Below the pieces are notes generated by a model. The model did not search any database. It was given only the letters and a program-made list of their open reading frames with translations, and was not told the origin of the DNA. A DNA stretch of 9,874 nt from Pseudomonadota bacterium. GTDB lineage: Bacteria > Pseudomonadota > Gammaproteobacteria > Burkholderiales > Thiobacillaceae. Shown piece after piece: positions 5,583-9,874 of this stretch (position 1 is its first letter; each line of letters begins with the position of its first letter). The DNA is taken from contig JAJYXA010000310.1 of the NCBI GenBank assembly GCA_021791235.1, positions 1-9,874 on the forward strand, given 5' to 3'. The translations under genes were made by a program, and so were the position numbers.

Positions 5583-7987
5583 TCGGCCGTATCGAAACTT
5601 TTCTGCGGCGCTTGCGCCGCATGTTCAGCCGCAGTGAATGGCTGGCGCGCCTGCTGCGCTTGCCGCTATCGAGGGGCACCGGGACCGCCCCCGGCCTGGT
5701 CATGATCCAGATTGACGGACTTTCGCAGCGCGAGCTCGAGCGCGCGATGGAACGGGGCGAGATGCCTTTTATGCACCGGCTCATCAAGCGCGAACACTAC
5801 CGGCTGCACCGCCAGTACGCAGGTGTGCCAGCCACGACCGCCGCAGTTCAGGGCGAGCTCTTTTACGGCGTCAAGGGCGCGGTGCCGGGTTTCAACTTCA
5901 TGGAGCGCGCCTCGGGACGCCTGGTGCGCATGTTCGAACCGGCCGCCGCCGCGCGGGTTGAGCGCGAGCTCGAAGCCGCCGGCGGCGAGCCCTTGCTCCA
6001 GGGCGGCAGTTGCTACGTGGACAACTACACCGGCGGCGCGGCGGAACCGCACTTCTGCCCGGCCGCCGCGGGCTGGGGGCCTGTTCTGCGCGCCGCCAAT
6101 CCGCTGGCGGTGGCTTTTCTCGTTATCAGCAACGCCTACAGTTTCCTGCGCGTCGCCGTGCTGCTGCTGCTGGAACTGGCGCTCGCGCTGCATGACTTCG
6201 TGCGCGGGCTGATCGCCGGCCAGGACTTTTTCAAGGAACTGAAGTTCATCCCGACCCGGGTGGTGATCGCCATCCTGCTGCGCGAGCTCGCCACCATCGG
6301 GGCGAAGATAGACGTGGCGCGGGGGCTGCCGGTCATCCATGTGAATTTTCTCGGCTATGACGAACAGGCCCACCGGCGCGGGCCGTCCTCGCTGTTTGCC
6401 CAATGGACCTTGAAGGGGATTGATGACGCCATCGCCCGCATCTGGCGCGCGGCGCACCGTTCAGCCCGCCGTCACTATGATGTCTGGGTTTACTCCGATC
6501 ACGGTCAGGAGCACACGCAGCCTTACGACAAGGCGCATGGCCGCAGCTTCGCCGAGGCCGTGGCCGAAGTATTCGCCCGCCACCAAAGCGAGCCGATCCG
6601 CTATCGGTCAAGCGGGCAGCGCGGGGTACAGTTGCAACGGGTGCGGCTGTTCGGCGGCAAGCGGGTGCAACGCTTGTTTCCGGTAAACAACCTGCGCCAG
6701 GAAGAAACCGATGACCCCAAGCTTACCGTGGCGCCGCTGGGGCCGGTGGCGATGATTTATTATGAGCGGGAATTGGTAGCGGCGGAGCGCACCGCGCTGG
6801 CGCGCGCGCTGGTGGAGCAGGCCAAGGCGCCGCTGGTGCTGATAAAGAACGGTTCGGGGCGCGCCCGCGCCTGGAGCGACGCCGGGGAATTCGCCCTGCC
6901 GGAGGACGCTGCCGAGGTCCTCGGAACCGGCCATCCGTTTCTCGATGAGGCGGCGCAAGACCTCATCGCCTTGTGCCACCATCCCGACGCCGGTGATTTC
7001 ATCGCCTGCGGCTGGCGGGCGGGTGCCCAACCCGGCTACAGCTTCGCCATCGAGAATGGCGCCCACGGCGGGGCGGGGCCCGATGAGACCAACGCCTTTG
7101 CCTTGCTGCCGCGGGACATCCCGCTGCCCTCGAACGGACGTGACTATCTTAGGCCCTACGATCTGCGCCACGCAGCCTTGCAATTCCTCGGCCGCAGCGA
7201 GATCAAGGCCTCCAAGGCGCCGAGGCGGGACACCGCGCAGACCCTGCGCGTCATGACCTACAACGTCCACAGTTGCATCGGCATGGACGGCAAACTCGCG
7301 CCCGAGCGCATCGCGCGCGTGATTGCCCGCTACGCGCCGGACATCGTGGCCTTGCAGGAGCTGGACGTGGGGCGGGCGCGCACCGAGGGCATGGATCAGG
7401 CCCACCTGATCGCGCGCTACCTGGAGATGGATTTCCACTTTCACCCGGCGCTGCATCTCGAAGAGGAACGCTACGGCGACGCCATCCTGACCCATCTGCC
7501 CATGCGCCTGGTGAAGGCGGGTGCGCTGCCGGGGCTGCCCGGCAAGCCCTTTCTTGAACCGCGCGGGGCGGTGTGGGCGGCGATAGACGTGCAGGGCACG
7601 GAAGTCCAGGTGCTGAACACCCACCTCGGCCTGCTGCCGCGCGAACGCCGCGCGCAGGTCGAGGCGCTGCTGGGCGCCGAGTGGCTGGCGCATCCCGATT
7701 GCCGGGGGCCGGTGATCCTGTGCGGCGATTTCAACGCGCTGCCGGCATCAACGGTATGCCGCCGCTTGCGCAAGCGGCTCAACGACGCGCAGATCGAACT
7801 GGACAGCCACCAGCCCCGAGGCACGTTTTTTGGCCGTTTCCCTTTCACCCGTATCGATCACGTGTTCGTCGACGCCGGCTTCGAGGTGACCGGGATCGAG
7901 GTGCCGGACCCGGAACTGGCGCGTGTGGCCTCCGACCACCTGCCGCTGATCGTCGAAGTCAGGCTTGATCGCAGCGCGCGCGTTTGA
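5579..7987 (+). CDS. Alkaline-phosphatase-superfamily phosphodiesterase fused to an EEP-family phosphodiesterase
   Basis: This 802-aa protein has two unrelated phosphoesterase domains. Domain 1 (about 35-535) belongs to the alkaline phosphatase/nucleotide pyrophosphatase superfamily: VMIQIDGLS (Asp46), PATTAAVQ (nucleophile Thr86 or Thr87), LGYDEQAHRRG (Asp261, His265), YSDHGQ (Asp307, His308) and GAHGG (His497) supply the two-metal site. Domain 2 (about 555-797) is an endonuclease/exonuclease/phosphatase domain with every catalytic block: MTYNVHS (Asn562), LQELD (Glu594), NTHLG (His682), GDFNA (Asp717, Asn719), RIDHVF (Asp760) and SDHLPL (Asp786, His787). Residues about 176-214 are strongly hydrophobic and may form a membrane-embedded or re-entrant segment inside domain 1. 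The N-terminal 30 residues are Arg-rich and amphipathic rather than a signal peptide. Both domains could cleave phosphodiesters of lipid headgroups or nucleotide sugars. The GTG 5579 start overlaps the GT stop (GTGA). Confidence 0.86.
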   Translation: MIGRIETFLRRLRRMFSRSEWLARLLRLPLSRGTGTAPGLVMIQIDGLSQRELERAMERGEMPFMHRLIKREHYRLHRQYAGVPATTAAVQGELFYGVKGAVPGFNFMERASGRLVRMFEPAAAARVERELEAAGGEPLLQGGSCYVDNYTGGAAEPHFCPAAAGWGPVLRAANPLAVAFLVISNAYSFLRVAVLLLLELALALHDFVRGLIAGQDFFKELKFIPTRVVIAILLRELATIGAKIDVARGLPVIHVNFLGYDEQAHRRGPSSLFAQWTLKGIDDAIARIWRAAHRSARRHYDVWVYSDHGQEHTQPYDKAHGRSFAEAVAEVFARHQSEPIRYRSSGQRGVQLQRVRLFGGKRVQRLFPVNNLRQEETDDPKLTVAPLGPVAMIYYERELVAAERTALARALVEQAKAPLVLIKNGSGRARAWSDAGEFALPEDAAEVLGTGHPFLDEAAQDLIALCHHPDAGDFIACGWRAGAQPGYSFAIENGAHGGAGPDETNAFALLPRDIPLPSNGRDYLRPYDLRHAALQFLGRSEIKASKAPRRDTAQTLRVMTYNVHSCIGMDGKLAPERIARVIARYAPDIVALQELDVGRARTEGMDQAHLIARYLEMDFHFHPALHLEEERYGDAILTHLPMRLVKAGALPGLPGKPFLEPRGAVWAAIDVQGTEVQVLNTHLGLLPRERRAQVEALLGAEWLAHPDCRGPVILCGDFNALPASTVCRRLRKRLNDAQIELDSHQPRGTFFGRFPFTRIDHVFVDAGFEVTGIEVPDPELARVASDHLPLIVEVRLDRSARV

Positions 7988-7990
7988 TCG

Positions 7991-8029
7991 GCGGCAATGC
8001 CGCAGGGTGGCCTTCGCCAGGAGGGCGAA
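7991..8029 (+). other. Two small hairpins between the main operon and the downstream hydrolase gene
   Basis: Hairpin 1 is GCGGC-AAT-GCCGC (7991-8003), a perfect 5-bp stem. Hairpin 2 is TTCGCC-AGGAG-GGCGAA (8013-8029), a perfect 6-bp stem with a 5-nt loop. Neither is followed by a T-run, so they are not classical intrinsic terminators. They could be RNA-processing or attenuating structures separating region 1 from region 2, or they could be chance in GC-rich DNA. Confidence 0.3.
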
Positions 8030-8050
8030 ACAGCTTGCCGGAACAGGCAC

Positions 8051-8056
8051 GGAGGA
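8051..8056 (+). promoter_or_regulatory. Ribosome binding site that decides a TTG start
   Basis: GGAGGA lies 6 nt before TTG 8063, in frame with the downstream hydrolase. The only earlier in-frame ATG (7997) sits inside a hairpin, has no good Shine-Dalgarno sequence, and would place 22 polar residues before the signal peptide. The site therefore favours TTG 8063. Confidence 0.65.
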
Positions 8057-8062
8057 CAGAAC

Positions 8063-8938
8063 TTGAAAAACAAGCGCATCCACGACATCGCCCGGCAGCG
8101 GGCCGACAGCGGCGGCGCGCTGCCGCACCGCCGCATCGGCGCGGGACTGCTGCTGGCCCTGATGTCCGGCAACCCGGCAGCGGACGCCGCCGGCGCCGAA
8201 ACCAGCGTATGCGGAAGCCTGCGCGAGCCCCTGGCGTTCTGGCTGTTTCGCTCGGTGGCCGGCGCAGCGGACGCGCGCCGCATCGCAGCCATCCGCGACA
8301 TCGAGCGCCTGGCATTGAAAACCCGCGACGGCCGCACGCTCGGCGGCTACCGGCTGCGCCACCCCGACCCCCAGGGCTATCTGCTGGTCGTTCCCGGCAA
8401 TGCCATGCTGGCCGATCAGATCGCCGCCGAACTGCAATTCTTCCGCGACCTCGGCCTCGACGTCTACGTGGTCGACTACCGCGGTTACGGACTGTCTTCC
8501 GGCCGGAGCCGTCTGGCCGCAATCGTCGGCGACACCCGCGAAATCGTCGCCCATCTCAACAGCCTGGCTTACCCCCGGCGACTGCTGTACGGGATGTCCA
8601 TGGGCGGCGTGGTGCTGCTCAACGCCATCGGCACCCGGCCCGACCAGTACGAAGCCCTGATGGTGGATTCCTCGCCGAGCCGCATTTCGCCCCTGGGCTG
8701 CTCGCAAGACTACGATCCGGTCCATCACCTGCCGGCGGATTGCTCGCGCATCAAGATCATGGGCGGCGAACGCGACCGCGTGGTGCGGCTCGCGGACATG
8801 CAGGAACTGATGGCCGCCGCGCAAGACTGCGGGGCGCAGATCAGGCGCAGCACCGAGTTCGCGCATCCCTTCCAGGACGCAAGCGAAGCCATCCAGCGCC
8901 GCCGCTTCCAGGAAGTCGCGGATTTTCTGGCGCCATGA
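8063..8938 (+). CDS. Exported alpha/beta hydrolase (serine hydrolase)
   Basis: From TTG 8063 this protein has 291 residues. It begins with a long basic n-region, a short hydrophobic core (GAGLLLALM, 26-34) and an Ala-rich probable cleavage site near residue 45, so export to the periplasm is likely. Four Cys (50, 213, 227, 256) in the mature part could form disulfides, which agrees with export. The fold follows the ABHD13/ABHD17-like pattern: strand and oxyanion loop YLLVVPGNAM (106-115), VVDYRGYGLSSG (136-147), nucleophile elbow GMSMGG (177-182, Ser179), acid in GGERDRV (Asp238) and base in FAHPF (His268). The whole triad is therefore present, and it is probably an esterase, thioesterase or lipase. 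The substrate is unknown. It sits 75 nt after the phosphodiesterase gene and may be co-transcribed. The stop codon overlaps the first base of a palindromic repeat. Confidence 0.82.
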   Translation: MKNKRIHDIARQRADSGGALPHRRIGAGLLLALMSGNPAADAAGAETSVCGSLREPLAFWLFRSVAGAADARRIAAIRDIERLALKTRDGRTLGGYRLRHPDPQGYLLVVPGNAMLADQIAAELQFFRDLGLDVYVVDYRGYGLSSGRSRLAAIVGDTREIVAHLNSLAYPRRLLYGMSMGGVVLLNAIGTRPDQYEALMVDSSPSRISPLGCSQDYDPVHHLPADCSRIKIMGGERDRVVRLADMQELMAAAQDCGAQIRRSTEFAHPFQDASEAIQRRRFQEVADFLAP

Positions 8939-8987
8939 TCCCGAAAACCGCAGTTGACCGCGTATAACCTCATGCGGTTTCCAGGAT
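8938..8987. repeat. Miniature palindromic repeat filling the gap between two genes
   Basis: The left arm ATCCCGAAAACCGCA (8938-8952) and right arm TGCGGTTTCCAGGAT (8973-8987) are inverted repeats matching at 13 of 15 positions around a 20-nt loop. The left 20 nt (8938-8957) match 19 of 20 with 9769-9788, the start of the repeat element downstream. This copy therefore looks like a derivative that retains only the terminal arms of the larger elements at 9607 and 9769. Confidence 0.65.
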
Positions 8988-9579
8988 GATCCCGCTCTGG
9001 ATCAAGATTGCCTACACCCTGTTCGTCGCCGTGCTGGTGCCGGTGTACTGGGTGCGTTTTGGTCCGTTGCACTTCCTTTGGGCGTCCGATATCGCGCTCT
9101 TGGCCATGGTGATCGCCCTGTGGCGCGAGAGCCGGCTGATCACCAGCACAGTGGCGGTGGCGGCGCTGCTGCCGGAACTCGGGTGGAACCTGGATTTCTT
9201 CGCCCGCCTGCTCGCCGGGCGCGACATGATCGGCCTGGATGCGACCGCCTACATGTTCAACCCCGCGCAGCCGCTGTGGTTGCGCGGGCTGTCGCTGTTC
9301 CACGTGTTTCTGCCGGCGCTGCTCGTGTATATGCTCTACCGGCTCGGCTATGACCGGCGCGCCTGGCTCGCGGCGACACTGCTGTGCTGGGTGGTGCTGC
9401 CCGCCACTTACCTGTTCACGGATCCGGCCAGGAATATCAATTGGGTATTCGGGCTGGGCGACACGCCGCAGACCTGGCTGCCCGCTCCGTTGTATCTGAT
9501 GGGGCTGATGCTGCTGTTTCCTCTCTGCGTCTACCTGCCTACCCACCTTGTGCTGCAAAAAGCATTTGCAAGGGGCTGA
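8986..9579 (+). CDS. Conserved multi-pass membrane protein of unknown function
   Basis: This 197-aa, Trp- and Pro-rich membrane protein has about five or six TM segments (approximately 6-24, 30-46, 52-70, 103-120, 126-144 and 168-190). Distinctive blocks are LWASDIALL (31-39), LLPELGWNLDF (61-71), LSLFHVFLP (102-110), GYDRRAW (121-127), TDPARNINWVFGLG (145-158) and VYLPTHLVL (182-190). I recognise this pattern from small uncharacterised bacterial proteins often labelled only as membrane-associated. Conserved Asp, Glu, His and Asn residues near membrane boundaries suggest an enzyme or transporter rather than a simple anchor, but no function can be named. The ATG 8986 start has only a weak CCAGG immediately upstream, and its first two bases are the last two of the palindromic repeat. 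Codon use and GC content match the neighbouring genes. Confidence 0.75.
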   Translation: MIPLWIKIAYTLFVAVLVPVYWVRFGPLHFLWASDIALLAMVIALWRESRLITSTVAVAALLPELGWNLDFFARLLAGRDMIGLDATAYMFNPAQPLWLRGLSLFHVFLPALLVYMLYRLGYDRRAWLAATLLCWVVLPATYLFTDPARNINWVFGLGDTPQTWLPAPLYLMGLMLLFPLCVYLPTHLVLQKAFARG

Positions 9580-9588
9580 GTTTCCTGC

Positions 9589-9606
9589 AAGAGGGCTTCT
9601 CCCTTT
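9589..9606 (+). terminator. Weak terminator-like hairpin after the last gene
   Basis: Ten bases after the stop of the 197-aa gene, AGAGGG (9590-9595) can pair with CCCTTT (9601-9606) around a 5-nt loop, with one G-T pair. The stem is short, and the T-run is only the three bases that form part of the stem. It may be a poor intrinsic terminator. The larger palindromic element directly downstream could end transcription instead. Confidence 0.25.
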
Positions 9607-9768
9607 ATCCTGAAAACGGCATTTGAACCACGGGGAGCACGGGGGAAGATCAAAGACTTATACGCGTGAATAGGTGCACCCGCTGAGTGAAGCAGTTTGT
9701 TCACAAAGCGTATTGATTTTCCCCCGTGAACCCCGTGCTCCCCGTGGTTAACTGCTTTTTACAGGTTT
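9607..9768. repeat. Complete palindromic intergenic element (MITE/BIME-like)
   Basis: This element of about 162 bp has long imperfect inverted-repeat arms. The perfect core is AACCACGGGGAGCACGGGG at 9626-9644, whose reverse complement is at 9731-9749. Pairing extends inward through GGGGGAAGATCAA (9641-9653) against 9713-9725 with one mismatch, once the extra heptad in the right arm is looped out. It extends outward through CCTGAAAAC...CCAC (from 9609) to about 9766 with mismatches and one indel. The right arm holds three CCCCGTG heptads at exactly 9-nt spacing (9722, 9731, 9740), while the left arm holds two CACGGGG (9629, 9638). The central 60 or so bases are non-coding. There is no transposase, so it would have to move in trans or be a structural REP-like element. 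Confidence 0.72.
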
Positions 9769-9874
9769 ATCCTGAAAACCGCAGTTGAACCACAGAGGCA
9801 CAGAGAACACAGAGGAAAAACAAGGCGGTACGTTTGTTAGCGGGGCCACCCAATGGGTGAAGGCTAGCTGACCG
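9769..9874. repeat. Second copy of the palindromic element, cut by the window end
   Basis: The first element is followed without a gap by a second copy. TTTATCCTGAAAAC... at 9766-9793 matches 9604-9631 at 26 of 28 positions, with an offset of 162. The arm then carries three CACAGAG heptads (9791, 9799, 9808) where the first copy has CACGGGG. The interior is also related: CACCCAATGGGTGAAG (9847-9862) matches 9677-9692 at 13 of 16 positions. The right arm should lie just beyond the window. There is no coding capacity here. Confidence 0.62.

Noticed and set aside
7984..8967. 327-codon + frame overlapping the exported hydrolase
   Set aside because: It is Arg/Pro-rich with no motif, while the overlapping frame carries a full serine-hydrolase triad, a signal peptide and a good ribosome binding site.
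8954..8968. TTGACC and TATAAC resembling -35 and -10 promoter boxes
   Set aside because: Only 3 nt separate them instead of about 17, and both lie in the loop of the palindromic repeat.
9554..9570. Perfect 6-bp hairpin TGCAAA-AAGCA-TTTGCA near the end of the last gene
   Set aside because: It lies inside the coding sequence, is AT-rich and short, and has no T-run after it, so there is no good case for a terminator.
9629..9814. Short periodic repeats resembling a CRISPR array
   Set aside because: The units are 7-nt heptads spaced 8-9 nt apart within palindromic arms, with no unique spacers and no cas genes.

Overview
The window is GC-rich, and nearly all of it is coding on the + strand. Base composition, gene families and closely packed genes suggest a beta- or gammaproteobacterial chromosome (for example a Nitrosomonadales/Thiobacillus-like lineage). 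That placement is an inference, because no rRNA or other taxonomic marker is present. I see no tRNA, CRISPR array, transposase or phage gene.

Region 1 (1-7987) looks like one operon of six genes whose ends overlap or nearly touch. Four of the five junctions are 4-nt stop/start overlaps (GTGA or ATGA), and the fifth is a 2-nt gap with a strong ribosome binding site. In order it encodes the C-terminal part of an alpha/beta hydrolase (cut by the window edge), a seven-TM CREST/alkaline-ceramidase-like membrane hydrolase, a TVP38/TMEM64 (VTT, DedA-type) membrane protein, a 755-aa six-hairpin glycosidase-like protein, a GT4 glycosyltransferase resembling diacylglycerol glucosyltransferases and lipid mannosyltransferases, and an 802-aa protein. 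This last protein fuses an alkaline-phosphatase-superfamily domain to an endonuclease/exonuclease/phosphatase (EEP) domain. Taken together the genes suggest synthesis, trimming and flipping of a glycolipid or other lipid-linked glycan at the inner membrane. The substrate cannot be read from the sequence, and I do not recognise the operon as a named system.

Region 2 (7988-9579) has a 75-nt spacer with two small hairpins, then a secreted alpha/beta hydrolase with a probable TTG start, and then a 197-aa multi-TM protein of a conserved but uncharacterised family.

Region 3 (9580-9874, plus a small copy at 8938-8987) is non-coding and holds a family of palindromic repeats. One complete element of about 162 bp (9607-9768) is followed immediately by a second copy that runs off the window. 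A roughly 50-bp miniature made only of the terminal arms fills the gap between the last two genes. The arms carry a 9-nt-periodic heptad, CACGGGG in one copy and CACAGAG in the other.
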